A stretch of 64,000 nt of DNA from positions 62,001 through 126,000 of the forward strand of contig CAVPJW010000001.1 in assembly GCA_963705525.1 (NCBI GenBank), read 5' to 3'. This DNA is from CAVPJW01 sp963705525. GTDB taxonomy: Bacteria > Acidobacteriota > Vicinamibacteria > Vicinamibacterales > CAVPJW01. Positions within the stretch are counted from its first letter, which is position 1, and each line of letters begins with the position of its first letter. Shown one piece after another: positions 46,604 through 55,953 of the stretch. The position numbers and the translations under genes are program-made. The notes beneath the pieces were generated by a model. That model did not search any database. It saw only the letters and a list, made by a program, of their open reading frames with translations, and had not been told where the DNA came from.

Positions 46604-48130
46604 TTATTTGATCGCGCGCTTCCGAAGGCGATCGAACAGGCCCTTCATCTCGTCCTGTGCGCGGTTGCTGAGCGCGCGTTTCAGTGCTTCCTGGATGTTG
46701 ATGAACACGTTGGGCGACGAGACGCTGCCCGTGATCCGTGCCGGCAGGACGATGCGATCGCCGTCGCGCGCGACACGATAGAGATCGCGGCCAGCCTGGG
46801 CGCTCAACTCGCGCGAGAGCTTGACATCGGCGAGGAAGTTAATGGCCTGCGTCGCGAGCGACAGCGTCCCTGACGCGGCCATGTCGAAATCCCGGGATGT
46901 GAACGTCAGGTCGCTGGTTGACAGCGTCTCGCCGGCAATCGTCATCGTGGCGCCGAGTCGCGAGAACGCCTCGCCCGAATCCGCGGGCTGCGCGCTCGAC
47001 GGCTTGCCGAACGTGAGCACGACGGTTCTCACGACCTGTAGACCGGGAATGCGTCCATCCGTGATGGCGATACGGGCAGTGCCTTGCGCTCGCGCCATCG
47101 CCGCCTGCGGGTCGGTGCCAGCCGCCGTGACCGACACGGTCCCCGCGAGCTTGCCGGTCATCGACCCGCTCGCGCCGGCGAACGCGACCAACTGCGGCAC
47201 GTCGAAGTCGGTCGCGGTCCCGCGCCATTCAAAGCGCGGCTCGCCTTGTGATTGCTGGACGGCAACCCTTCCCTTGTAGCTGCCTCCAAAGAGCCCGACA
47301 CGCAAGTCATCGAGCACCGTGTCCTGGTTCGTCAGCCGACACGACGTCGTCAGGTTGGTCAGGCTTGCACCGAGAAGCAGGCCTCGTCTGGCACGGACGT
47401 CGAGACGGATGTCGATCGGCACGGCTTTGCCGCCTGCGCCGCTCCCGGATGCGGATTGAGGTTCTGCCGACGGCATCGCGGCCGAGAGAAACGCCAGCAG
47501 CCCGTCGATGTCGAGCTTCTCCGCATCGATCTTGAGTGTGCCGGCCGGCCGCGCGAGGCTGAGCAACTCGCCGGACACGTCGAAATCCGAGCCCTGCGAC
47601 ACGCCATGCATCCGTGTGAGGACGAGGCGGTCGCCCGTGGGAAGCGAAGAATCCATCTGGAGGATGATCGGATGCCGGCCCGCGATGAGCGTGACATCCT
47701 TCAGACCCAGGGCACCGATGGACTCGATCGTCAATGCCGACGAGGTTGGCTGCGCGCCGCCGTTGGAGCCCGCGAGCGCGCCGAGCAGCGCGAGGGCCCA
47801 GCGCATGTCGACCTGGCTGCGCTCGACGAGAATGCTGGCGTCCTGCACACGGCGCCGGAGAAGACCGCTCAGGCCCGTGACCAGCCTGATGCGCCCAACG
47901 CTGATCTCTCGCGCCTTGCCGATTGCTACCCCTTCGAGATCGAGACCGACACGTGGAAAGAGCCTGAGCTCGGCCTGCCGAACGGTGACCGGGTGTCCGA
48001 GTGCCGAGCTCGCCTGTTCTTCGATCGCGGTTCTGATCCGGTCGCGGTCGAGCAGTGCGCGCGCGGCCAATGCGGCAGCCGCGGCCAGCACGATGATGAC
48101 ACCGCCAACGATGATGATGGCCTTCTTCAT
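46604..48130 (-). CDS. AsmA-family protein
   Basis: 508 residues with one N-terminal TM helix (about 3-26, KKAIIIVGGVIIVLAAAAAL) followed by a long periplasmic beta-rich region of AsmA/TamB type (GHPVTVRQAELRLFPRVGLD), with the AsmA C-terminal motif at the end. AsmA-like proteins bridge the envelope and help lipid transport or outer-membrane assembly. ATG 48130 has GGAG upstream; an in-frame TTG at 48151 would lengthen it by seven residues. It is 21 bp from the ABC exporter subunit stop and shares the operon. Confidence 0.85.
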   Translation of the reverse strand: MKKAIIIVGGVIIVLAAAAALAARALLDRDRIRTAIEEQASSALGHPVTVRQAELRLFPRVGLDLEGVAIGKAREISVGRIRLVTGLSGLLRRRVQDASILVERSQVDMRWALALLGALAGSNGGAQPTSSALTIESIGALGLKDVTLIAGRHPIILQMDSSLPTGDRLVLTRMHGVSQGSDFDVSGELLSLARPAGTLKIDAEKLDIDGLLAFLSAAMPSAEPQSASGSGAGGKAVPIDIRLDVRARRGLLLGASLTNLTTSCRLTNQDTVLDDLRVGLFGGSYKGRVAVQQSQGEPRFEWRGTATDFDVPQLVAFAGASGSMTGKLAGTVSVTAAGTDPQAAMARAQGTARIAITDGRIPGLQVVRTVVLTFGKPSSAQPADSGEAFSRLGATMTIAGETLSTSDLTFTSRDFDMAASGTLSLATQAINFLADVKLSRELSAQAGRDLYRVARDGDRIVLPARITGSVSSPNVFINIQEALKRALSNRAQDEMKGLFDRLRKRAIK

Positions 48131-48151
48131 CGCGAGCTCCGTTTCTTTCAA

Positions 48152-49984
48152 TCAGCGGTAGGCAGCAGCCTGGATGGCGTAGAGCTCTGCGTATTGTCCG
48201 CCCTTCGCCATCAGCTCGTCGTGCGAACCGACTTCGACCAGCCTGGCGCCGTCCAGGACGACGATCAAATCGGCCATGCGCACGGTCGAGAACCGGTGGG
48301 AGACGAGGATGGTGATGCGGCCGCTCGAACCGGTGTCCGTGCGGGCCGAAGCCGAGTAGCGCTCGAAGAGCGCGTGCTCGGTCTCGGCGTCCAATGCCGC
48401 CGTCGGCTCGTCGAGGACGAGCATCAGCGGACCATCACGCATGAAACCGCGAGCCAGGGCGAGCTTCTGCCACTGCCCGAACGACACTTCCACACCACCG
48501 GGCCAGGTCGGGCCGAGCTGCGTATCGAGTCCCGTGGCGAGACGGGAGATGACGTCGGTGGCGCCCGCGCGATCGACGGCTGTCATCACGGCCGGCTCAT
48601 CGTCCAGCCTCGGAATGTCGCCGACTCCCACGGTATGGCGAGCGCGAAATTCGAAGCGGAAGAAGTCCTGGAACGCACCCGCCAGGCGCCCGCGCCACAC
48701 GCGAGCCGACACGCGGGCGAGCGGCGTGTCGTCGATGAGGATGCGGCCCGACGACGGTTCGTACATCTTTGCGAGCAGCTTGACGAGAGTTGTCTTCCCC
48801 GCACCATTCTCGCCGACGAGGGCGACGACCGATCCGGCCGGCAGCGACAACGACACATCGTCAAGCACGACGCGCGATGTGCCGGGATAGGCGAACGACA
48901 CGTGGTCGAGGCGTATGCCGCGACCGAGGGTCGCGGGGACTTGTTGATCGGCCGACGCCGCGACCGACGCCGCATAGTCTTCGAGCCAGGCCAGGCGTCT
49001 CGAGCCATCCATCCAGAACCCGCGCAGGAAGCCAATCTCACCGACCGTGGCGCCGATGTACGCCGAGAGCCGCGATCCCGCGGCGAGCACGAGCAGGACC
49101 GCGCCCGTTGAGGTACGAAGGATCGATGTGACGAAGACGACGGCGCCGACGTACGCCAGACCGAAGATCGCCCACGCGAGCGTGTGCCACGCGGCCGACG
49201 TCCATCGGGCCATCGCCACGGGCCCATACCAGCGCTCCCACGCACCACGGCGGTCTCCGGCCAGACGGGCGCCGATGCCGGTGACTCGAACTTCTTTGCC
49301 GGGTGGTGCTGTCGTGGCGATCGTGAACAGGTGGCGAGCGAGGCGGTTGGCCTGAGCGCCTCGCTCGTGCGCGGTTCGTTCGATCGCGGGTCGCCAGGTC
49401 GAGGTCAGGACCGTCGGCACCGCGAACACCGCCAGCGCGATCATTGCCGGATGAATCGACGCGAGCAGCGCGATCGTGACACTCAGGCGGAGGATCCATC
49501 CCAGCGTCGAAAAGAGCGACATGTACATGTGGTCGAGCACGAACACCTGATCGCGAAGCATGGCCAGGCGGTCCAGATAGTCGGGCCGCTCGTGATGCGC
49601 GATGGTGGCCACCGAGGCCTGGAGCTCGGCCACATGCGCCTCGAGCGCGATCGTCACCCTGTCCCGGAAGCGCCGCTGCACACGCGTGCTGACCGTGCGG
49701 AGGAACCAGGTGGCCGTCGCGGACACCCCGAGGCCGATTGCCGCGGCGCGAACCAGGGCCGGGCGATTTTCGAGCACGCCCTGGCCGAGCAGCATGAGCC
49801 ACAGCGCGAGCAGCGCATCGGGCAGCGCGGCGAGCTGCGAGAGAAGGAACGAGGCGACCATCAGGCTGGGCTGATGACGATAGCCAAGCTTGCAGAGTCG
49901 CCACATCGACGACAGGGCTGGCGGCAGCGGCTCGAGCGCGGCTACGGGTATGGTCCGCTCGCCCGATCGTTCAGGTGAGGACAT
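48152..49984 (-). CDS. ABC exporter half-transporter (subunit with SFGQW signature)
   Basis: 610 residues; permease segments in about 40-320, ATPase in about 355-600. Walker A GENGAGKTT (about 389-397), Walker B LVLDEPTAALD, H-loop in LVSHRFSTVR. The signature reads VSFGQWQKLALAR rather than LSGGQ, so this composite site may be the weaker of the pair. The start overlaps the last codons of the next gene (14 bp), which is expected for two partners of a heterodimeric exporter. Substrate unknown; with AsmA next to it, an envelope lipid or glycan is a fair guess. Confidence 0.88.
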   Translation of the reverse strand: MSSPERSGERTIPVAALEPLPPALSSMWRLCKLGYRHQPSLMVASFLLSQLAALPDALLALWLMLLGQGVLENRPALVRAAAIGLGVSATATWFLRTVSTRVQRRFRDRVTIALEAHVAELQASVATIAHHERPDYLDRLAMLRDQVFVLDHMYMSLFSTLGWILRLSVTIALLASIHPAMIALAVFAVPTVLTSTWRPAIERTAHERGAQANRLARHLFTIATTAPPGKEVRVTGIGARLAGDRRGAWERWYGPVAMARWTSAAWHTLAWAIFGLAYVGAVVFVTSILRTSTGAVLLVLAAGSRLSAYIGATVGEIGFLRGFWMDGSRRLAWLEDYAASVAASADQQVPATLGRGIRLDHVSFAYPGTSRVVLDDVSLSLPAGSVVALVGENGAGKTTLVKLLAKMYEPSSGRILIDDTPLARVSARVWRGRLAGAFQDFFRFEFRARHTVGVGDIPRLDDEPAVMTAVDRAGATDVISRLATGLDTQLGPTWPGGVEVSFGQWQKLALARGFMRDGPLMLVLDEPTAALDAETEHALFERYSASARTDTGSSGRITILVSHRFSTVRMADLIVVLDGARLVEVGSHDELMAKGGQYAELYAIQAAAYR

Positions 49985-51821
49985 CGTAGGTCGTGCCCTC
50001 CTCGTCTTCGGGCGCGTTGAATCGCTCGGCCTGCAGATCGAACATCGTGCGGTAGCGTCCGCCCAGCTTCATGAGCTCATCATGTGTGCCGAGCTCGACG
50101 ACGCGGCCGTGTTCCAGTACGCAGATGCGGTCGGCATGCCGCACCGTGGAAAACCGATGGGAAATGAGGATCGTCGTCGAGTGGCGCGTCGCCGCCAGGA
50201 TGCGATCGAAGATTTCCGCTTCGCCTCGCACGTCGAGTTGTGCGGTGGGCTCGTCGAGAATCACGACGCCTGCGCCGAGCCGCACGCCGCAGAGCGCGCG
50301 CGCCAGGGCCACGCGCTGCCACTGTCCGCCGGACAAGTCCGTTCCACGCTCGTAGCCGCGCGCGAGCACCGTGTCGAGGTCGGCCAGATTCGCCGCGCCC
50401 GCCGACTCCAGTGCTGCGCGCACGACGTCGTCCGGCGCGCCGCCCGGCGCGACGTTGTCCCTGAGGGGCAACTCGAACCGGATGAAATCCTGAAACACGG
50501 CCGCGATTCGATGGCGCCAGGACTCGAGCGAGAGCTCGCGAAGATCCCCCCCGTCCACCTCGATTGTGCCGGCCTGCGGGTCGTACAACCGGCAGAGGAG
50601 TTTGGCGAGCGTGGTCTTGCCCGCGCCGTTCTGGCCAACGATGGCCAGCGACGTCCCCGCGGGAATCGTCAGGTCGAAGTGATCGAGCACGGCGCCGCCC
50701 CCCGGGTACGCGAATGTCACATCGCGGAAGCGAATGTCACGTGCCGGCATCCCTGGCGAAGGACGCTGACCCGAAGGCAGCGCGCCGGCGGCTGCCATGG
50801 CCGGTTCGAGACGGAGCACTGCCGCGGCCGGGGCCGCCGATCCATCGAGCGCCCAGTTGAGGCCTCCGAATGCGATCATCGAGGCGCCAACCGCCGCCTG
50901 CGCGAACACGACGCCCCGCGCAAGCGGCAGTACGCCCTCGGATACCGACGTCGCGAGCGACCAGAACACGATGACGTTGGCGCCTACAACGAGAAGCACG
51001 CTCCACAGCATCGGCCGTTCCCGGAGTCGCGTCGCCTCGTACTGAAGCGCATGCAGGCGTGTGCGGCGTTCGACGAAGCGTTCGATGACCCAACCCGCCA
51101 GGCCGAATATCCGCACTTCTTTGGCTGGAGCGGGATCGACGGCCAGTCGATACGCATAATCGGCGTCGCGTTGCGCTCGACGCACTTCCTCTGTGTTGCG
51201 ATCGCGCCAGACCGCACTCTCACGTAGGAGCCAGTGTGTGGCCAGCCAGGATCCTGCGAGGAGGATCGGTGCCCACCACGCGAAGGCGCTGAGCAGGATG
51301 GCGCAGGCCAGTCCTCCGATCATCTCCACCAGACCACCTGCGATGAAGTCCATCGAGATCGAGAGCGGAGGACCGGTCATGCCGAGATCGAAGTCGCGCG
51401 CCACGGTCAGATCGCTCGCGAGATCGGGATTCTCGAGATGGCCCATGCCCGGCGGCGTGACGCAGGCATCAGTCAGCCGGTCGTACAGCCAGGCCGCCGC
51501 GCGATCGCCCAGGTTGGAACTGAGCGCCTGATGGACCGGCGTCAGGACCTGGATCGAGACGAACACAACGCCGACGAGGGTCAGCGCGCCTGCGAACCCG
51601 CCCCCCTGCTGGACGGCTGCGACGAGTACGCCCATGGCGATGGCGAAGATTGCCGGCAGAACGCCGCGAAGCGCGAGAACGATCCACCAGGCCGCCGCCA
51701 GGGTGCTGTCCGCCTTGGACAGGACGGCGAAGAATTTCCACTCGTTGCGGGCTTTCAGGCGCTCGATCACGTGATCTCGCTCATGGCCGAGGTTCGAACG
51801 CGCCGCGGCCTGTCGGATCAT
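49971..51821 (-). CDS. ABC exporter half-transporter (subunit with canonical LSGGQ signature)
   Basis: 616 residues with membrane segments (about 40-330) and a complete ATPase: Walker A GQNGAGKTT (about 394), LSGGQWQRVALARAL (about 494), Walker B VVILDEPTAQLD, LISHRFSTVR. Pairs with the overlapping gene just downstream, giving a heterodimeric exporter with one canonical and one altered signature. It may start at ATG 51821. The divergent phosphoesterase gene lies about 120 bp away. Confidence 0.88.
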   Translation of the reverse strand: MIRQAAARSNLGHERDHVIERLKARNEWKFFAVLSKADSTLAAAWWIVLALRGVLPAIFAIAMGVLVAAVQQGGGFAGALTLVGVVFVSIQVLTPVHQALSSNLGDRAAAWLYDRLTDACVTPPGMGHLENPDLASDLTVARDFDLGMTGPPLSISMDFIAGGLVEMIGGLACAILLSAFAWWAPILLAGSWLATHWLLRESAVWRDRNTEEVRRAQRDADYAYRLAVDPAPAKEVRIFGLAGWVIERFVERRTRLHALQYEATRLRERPMLWSVLLVVGANVIVFWSLATSVSEGVLPLARGVVFAQAAVGASMIAFGGLNWALDGSAAPAAAVLRLEPAMAAAGALPSGQRPSPGMPARDIRFRDVTFAYPGGGAVLDHFDLTIPAGTSLAIVGQNGAGKTTLAKLLCRLYDPQAGTIEVDGGDLRELSLESWRHRIAAVFQDFIRFELPLRDNVAPGGAPDDVVRAALESAGAANLADLDTVLARGYERGTDLSGGQWQRVALARALCGVRLGAGVVILDEPTAQLDVRGEAEIFDRILAATRHSTTILISHRFSTVRHADRICVLEHGRVVELGTHDELMKLGGRYRTMFDLQAERFNAPEDEEGTTYDVLT

Positions 51822-51945
51822 ATGCCCGGTGCCGAGCGAATGGCGAGCGTCGAGCCGAGCGCGCGTCGATCTCGGGGAGCGTTTCAGATGAGGACAATGC
51901 GCCTCTTTCGACTAAGATGGAGACAGTGCCCTGCCGGAGTTCCAT

Positions 51946-52737
51946 GTGACGACGCTTCTTATTGCGCAGCTGTTTCTCGCCGGGGCGGGAGACATCGGTC
52001 GCTGCGGCGAACACGCGCGCGATACCGCGAGAATCCTGGCGCAGCTGCCGCCGGCTCAGACGACCGTGATCACGCTGGGCGACAACGCGTACGGCGCGGG
52101 AACCGACCAACAGTTCCGCAATTGCTACGATCCGGCGTGGGGTCCGTTCAAGGCCTGGACGCGGCCGTCACTGGGCGGTCACGACTGGATGACCGAGCAC
52201 GGCGGCCCTTACTTCCGCTACTTTGGAGCGAGAGCGCCGGGTCCGTACTACAGCTACGACGTGGGCACCTGGCACGTGGTGGTGCTCAACAGCAACACGC
52301 CCGGCGATCTTGGACAGCGGGCATGGCTCGAAGCGGATCTCCGCGATCATCCCAACGTCTGCACGGCTGCGTATTACCACAACCCGCGATGGAGTTCGGG
52401 TGGACATGGCAGTCAGGCGTCATCCAACCTGTTCTGGGCCATCCTCACCACGGCACGCGTCGACGTCGTGCTCGGCGGGCACGACCACGTGTACGAGCGA
52501 TTCGGTCCCCAGGATCGCTACGGCACGGCCGATCCTGAGGGCACGCAGCAGTTCGTGGTCGGCACCGGCGGCGCTGAAACAGATCACTTTCGGGAAACGG
52601 CGGCGGCGAACAGCGAAGTTCGAATCGCCGGTGTTCACGGGGTCATCGTACTCACCCTCGACGAAGGGTCATATCGCTGGTCCTTCGTCGACATCACTGG
52701 GGCTGTGCGGGATACCGGGTCGCGAGCCTGCCACTAG
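51946..52737 (+). CDS. Metallophosphoesterase, purple-acid-phosphatase-like
   Basis: 263 residues from GTG 51946, with a short hydrophobic start (TTLLIAQLFLAG). The fold shows GDIG, TLGDNAYGAG, YYHNPRW and GGHDHVYERF metal motifs, and NCYDPAWGPFKAW, typical of small bacterial PAP/metallophosphoesterases. The motif that is normally GNHD reads SLGGHDW, so the usual metal-bridging Asn is replaced by Gly; activity or metal content may differ. Not operonic with the ABC genes, which lie on the other strand. Confidence 0.82.
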   Translation: MTTLLIAQLFLAGAGDIGRCGEHARDTARILAQLPPAQTTVITLGDNAYGAGTDQQFRNCYDPAWGPFKAWTRPSLGGHDWMTEHGGPYFRYFGARAPGPYYSYDVGTWHVVVLNSNTPGDLGQRAWLEADLRDHPNVCTAAYYHNPRWSSGGHGSQASSNLFWAILTTARVDVVLGGHDHVYERFGPQDRYGTADPEGTQQFVVGTGGAETDHFRETAAANSEVRIAGVHGVIVLTLDEGSYRWSFVDITGAVRDTGSRACH

Positions 52738-52924
52738 ACACGCGGAGCCTCGGCCACCGGGGGCGACGACATGAATCGGCGGCGAGTGCTGGGACGCATC
52801 GCCGCGCCACTCCGACCTAGACCCAATCCGCGATGAAATCACCGCTCGATGCCTCTACTCAGGCTAGACCCACTGCGCATCAAGGCTGACGACAGAGCTG
52901 CTGAGAGGCTGCGAAGAGCGGGCG

Positions 52925-54763
52925 TCAGTGTCTCAGATGAAACGGGACGCTCGTCACAACCGTGTTCGGTTTGAACAACAAGGCGCCCTTGATCAGCAGG
53001 GCGCGCTGATTGTGAAAGAGGTGATGCCACCAGCGAGCCGGGACGAACTCCGGCAGCACGATGGTCACGTAGTCGTCGGCGTGCCCGGCGTGGACGCTCT
53101 CGATGTACTCGAGCAGCGGCTCTATGAGCGATCGATAGGGAGACTCGAGCACGACGAGCGGCACGCCTTCACCCCACTGATCCCACTGGGTCTTGAGCGA
53201 CTCGGTCGCAGCCGGGTCGGTATTCACGTAGACGGCGCGGACATCGCGAGAGAGCGACTTCGCGTAGTCGAGCGCTTCGACTACCGCACGCTGGATACCG
53301 CTGATCGGCACGAGCACGGTGTTGCGCCGCGGGCCACGCGAGCGCCACCCTCTGAGTGACAGCTGCGCCGCGACACCCGCGTAATGCTCTCTGGTAATGC
53401 GAAAGAAGAACACCTGGACCGGTATGAGCAACATGATGAGCCAGGCGCCCTCATGCGCCTTCGTCACGGCGACTACGAGGAGCACGATGCCCGTCACGAC
53501 GGCGCCGATGCCGTTGATGACGGCGTTCGTGCGCCATCTGGGCCCGCGCAGTCGCCACCAGTGGACGACCATCCCGGCCTGGGACAGGGTAAACGAGACG
53601 AACACGCCGATCATGTACAGCGGAATCAGGGCGTGCGTGTCACCGCCGAAGATGACGAGCAGAATGCCGGCGAATGCGCTGAGCCCGACGATGCCGTTCG
53701 AAAAGGCGAGTCGATCGCCCTGGTTCATGAGCTGGCGGGGGAGGTAGCGATCTCTCGCCAGGATCGAGGCCAGGCGCGGAAAGTCGGCGTACGCCGTATT
53801 CGCCGCCAGCACCAGAATGAGCATCGTCGCGGCCTGCACCGCGTAGTAGAGCGCGCCGCGCGAGCCGAAGACGCCGCGTGCGAGCTGCGACACCACCGTT
53901 TCCTGGCCGATCGGCACCACGTGGTACGCGCGTGCGAGCAGCGTGATGCCGACGAACATGGTGATGGATAACACCGCCATCAGCAGCATCGTGGCCGCGG
54001 CATTTCGCGCTTCGGGCGGTCTGAACGCCGGCACGCCGTTCGACACGGCCTCCACACCCGTCATGGCCGTGCAGCCATTTGCGAATGCCGTTAGCAGCAG
54101 AAACATAGTGAATGGTTCAGATGCCGGCTGGAGAGGAGCGGCTGTTGCAAGCGTTTCAGCCGACCCCGTGAGCACTTTCCAGGTGCCGACACCAATCAGG
54201 ACCAGCGTCGTCACGATGAAAAAGTACGTCGGGATCGAAAAGATGCGGCCCGATTCCCTGATGCCGCGGAGATTGCCCACCATGATCACGAACACAAAGG
54301 CCAGCGTCATTTCCACCCGGTTGACGTGCCAGTCGGGGAACGCGGACGTGATAGCGGCAACGCCTGCAGCGATGCTGACGGCGACCGTCAACACGTAGTC
54401 AATCAGGAGTGAGGAGGCGGCGATTAGGGACGGCATTTCGCCGAGGTTGTCCTTCGAGACCAGATAGGCGCCGCCGCCGCTCGGATACGCGTGGATCGTC
54501 TGACGGTAGGAGAACACGACGATCGCCAGGATCGCCGCAATGACAAAGGCGATTGGGCTCGAGTAGCTCAGCGCGGCTGCGCCGGCCAGGATCAGCACGC
54601 GCAGGATTTCTTCGCTGGCATACGCGACCGACGACAACGCGTCGGACGAGAGCACCGCCAGGCCCGTCACACGAGAGAGGCGTTCGTGATGCGCGAGATG
54701 CGAAGGAATCGGCTTGCCGACGACGAGCCGCTTGACTTGAGCGAGAAGACCTTCTTCAGGCAC
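52925..54763 (-). CDS. KimA-type potassium transporter (APC superfamily)
   Basis: 612 residues from GTG 54763 (GGAAGGGA 5 bases upstream). About twelve TM segments, with LSRVTGLAVLSSDALSSVAY, YPSGGGAYLVSKDNLGEMPS and TGVEAVSNGVPAFRPPEARN, match the KimA (YdaO) family of proton-coupled high-affinity K+ importers; the length agrees with the ~607-residue B. subtilis KimA. The C-terminal cytosolic domain carries ISGIQRAVVEALDYAK, the segment thought to bind c-di-AMP in the family. The 5' leader is a c-di-AMP riboswitch. The reading frame is open to 55246 through the riboswitch, but the translation there has no protein character. Confidence 0.92.
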   Translation of the reverse strand: MPEEGLLAQVKRLVVGKPIPSHLAHHERLSRVTGLAVLSSDALSSVAYASEEILRVLILAGAAALSYSSPIAFVIAAILAIVVFSYRQTIHAYPSGGGAYLVSKDNLGEMPSLIAASSLLIDYVLTVAVSIAAGVAAITSAFPDWHVNRVEMTLAFVFVIMVGNLRGIRESGRIFSIPTYFFIVTTLVLIGVGTWKVLTGSAETLATAAPLQPASEPFTMFLLLTAFANGCTAMTGVEAVSNGVPAFRPPEARNAAATMLLMAVLSITMFVGITLLARAYHVVPIGQETVVSQLARGVFGSRGALYYAVQAATMLILVLAANTAYADFPRLASILARDRYLPRQLMNQGDRLAFSNGIVGLSAFAGILLVIFGGDTHALIPLYMIGVFVSFTLSQAGMVVHWWRLRGPRWRTNAVINGIGAVVTGIVLLVVAVTKAHEGAWLIMLLIPVQVFFFRITREHYAGVAAQLSLRGWRSRGPRRNTVLVPISGIQRAVVEALDYAKSLSRDVRAVYVNTDPAATESLKTQWDQWGEGVPLVVLESPYRSLIEPLLEYIESVHAGHADDYVTIVLPEFVPARWWHHLFHNQRALLIKGALLFKPNTVVTSVPFHLRH

Positions 54764-54773
54764 GCAGTCCCTT

Positions 54774-54888
54774 CCAACGGCCGACGGGGTTAGCTGACGG
54801 GCTTGAGGTTGGAAGTCCTCGTCCGATCGTCGATCGGATTCGCCCCAGAGGCGTCCGCCTCCCTGGGTCCCCCGCAGCGCCCGATTGG
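54774..54888 (-). promoter_or_regulatory. c-di-AMP riboswitch (ydaO/yuaA type) upstream of the KimA-type gene
   Basis: On the minus strand the leader shows, in order, the ydaO blocks GGGGGACCCAGGG (54873-54861), TGGGGCGAATCC (54847-54836), and AAGCCCGTCAGCTAACCCCG with TCGGC (54804-54780). The closing stem pairs CCAATCGG (54888-54881) with CCGTTGG (54780-54774) except for one bulged base. The GG of that strand begins the ribosome-binding site GGAAGGGA, 5 bases before GTG 54763, so binding of c-di-AMP may lock the site and stop translation. No terminator is needed or seen. Identification is by recalled consensus, not a covariance search. Confidence 0.85.
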
Positions 54889-55136
54889 TCTCAGGCGCCT
54901 TGAGCCATGTTGCCGTGGATGGTAGCGCCGGGGCACAGGGCCGCGCCATCATTTTTAGGCACTTTGAGGAATTCTGACAACCGCCGGGCTCCTTTGCATG
55001 ATTACCGGACACGTGGGGGCGCCTTTTCCGTTCCGGAAGGGCCCGTATCTCTGCCGTTTCTGGCACAGTCTTGGCACTGTCCCCGGTAGATATCGCGGCA
55101 CCGCACTTGAGCGGTCCGTAGTGACAGGAGCTCGGC
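54889..55136. promoter_or_regulatory. Divergent promoter region between KimA-type gene and barrel protein
   Basis: About 250 bp between the riboswitch and the plus-strand gene at 55137. It must contain two divergent promoters. No other motif is evident; the AAATGATGG segment near 54945-54960 is the only AT-rich patch. Confidence 0.35.
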
Positions 55137-55940
55137 GTGCGACGATTCCTCGCACTGTGCGCATTCGGCGTTGGTGTGCTCTCGGCATCGACCGCCTGGG
55201 CGCAGCAAGCCGACCTGACGCTTTTTCTGGGACGGGCGTTCCCCATCTACGACGAGCGGCTGACGCTTCATCCGTCGGTACCGTCACTGCCCGGAGCCAC
55301 GGTGACCGTCGTCGGCAATCCGGAAATCCGCACGGACGGTGGGCTGGTCTTCGGCGCAGCGCTCGGAGTCGAGTTCGGAGTCTTCGGGATCGAGGGACGG
55401 CTCGATGCCACTGACGTGGGATTCGATGTCGTCGGCGCGCGCTACAACGTGCGTGCGACGAATCCGCCGTTTCAGGGCTTGACCGGCAGCGTCACCGTTG
55501 GCGACGGCGACCTCGACGCGGATCGCCTGTACTTACTGTCGATCAATGCGCGCATTCGAACGCCCGGTTCGGTCAGCTTCGTCGCATCCGGCGGTCTCAG
55601 TTACCTGCCAGACCTGACATTTACGGGCTCGGTTCCCATCTCAGCCGAACTCGCCGGGTTTCCAGTGCCGCCCGGCCTCACGCCGCGACTGCGGCTGCAC
55701 GCGGCGCCGGGGGAATCGGATCATCGGTTCGGCGTCAACGGCGGTGCCGGCCTGCGTGTGGGCGGGAGCCGGGTGGCTGTGATGGCAGAGGTGCGTGTGT
55801 TCTATTTTCAGGAGTTCGAGCTCAGGTTCGCCGTTGAGGATGCGCCTGGACCGGCCACGTCGCTCCTCGAGAACATCGACCCGATCCGCTTTGATCCCAT
55901 CATCGTGAACGCGCAGGCAGGACTCGTCATCAGGTTCTGA
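55137..55940 (+). CDS. Predicted outer-membrane beta-barrel protein
   Basis: 267 residues, GTG start with CAGGAG upstream. Signal peptide about 1-22 (ends STAWAQ). The mature protein is strand-rich with alternating hydrophobic residues and ends in an aromatic (VIRF), as outer-membrane barrels do. A short polar loop (PIYDERLTLHPSVPSLPGAT) and repeated GG turns are visible. Function unknown. It is 13 bp upstream of a lipoprotein gene, forming an envelope cluster with the next three genes. Confidence 0.75.
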   Translation: MRRFLALCAFGVGVLSASTAWAQQADLTLFLGRAFPIYDERLTLHPSVPSLPGATVTVVGNPEIRTDGGLVFGAALGVEFGVFGIEGRLDATDVGFDVVGARYNVRATNPPFQGLTGSVTVGDGDLDADRLYLLSINARIRTPGSVSFVASGGLSYLPDLTFTGSVPISAELAGFPVPPGLTPRLRLHAAPGESDHRFGVNGGAGLRVGGSRVAVMAEVRVFYFQEFELRFAVEDAPGPATSLLENIDPIRFDPIIVNAQAGLVIRF

Positions 55941-55953
55941 AAGGAGAGCCACC

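Noticed and set aside
47252..49111. 619-codon plus-strand frame opposite AsmA and the ABC exporter
   Set aside because: The opposite strand carries clear Walker and signature motifs; this frame has no recognisable features.
54764..55246. N-terminal extension of the KimA-type frame
   Set aside because: It runs through the riboswitch and the divergent promoter, with Cys/Arg-rich sequence unlike the family; the length of KimA fits the GTG at 54763.
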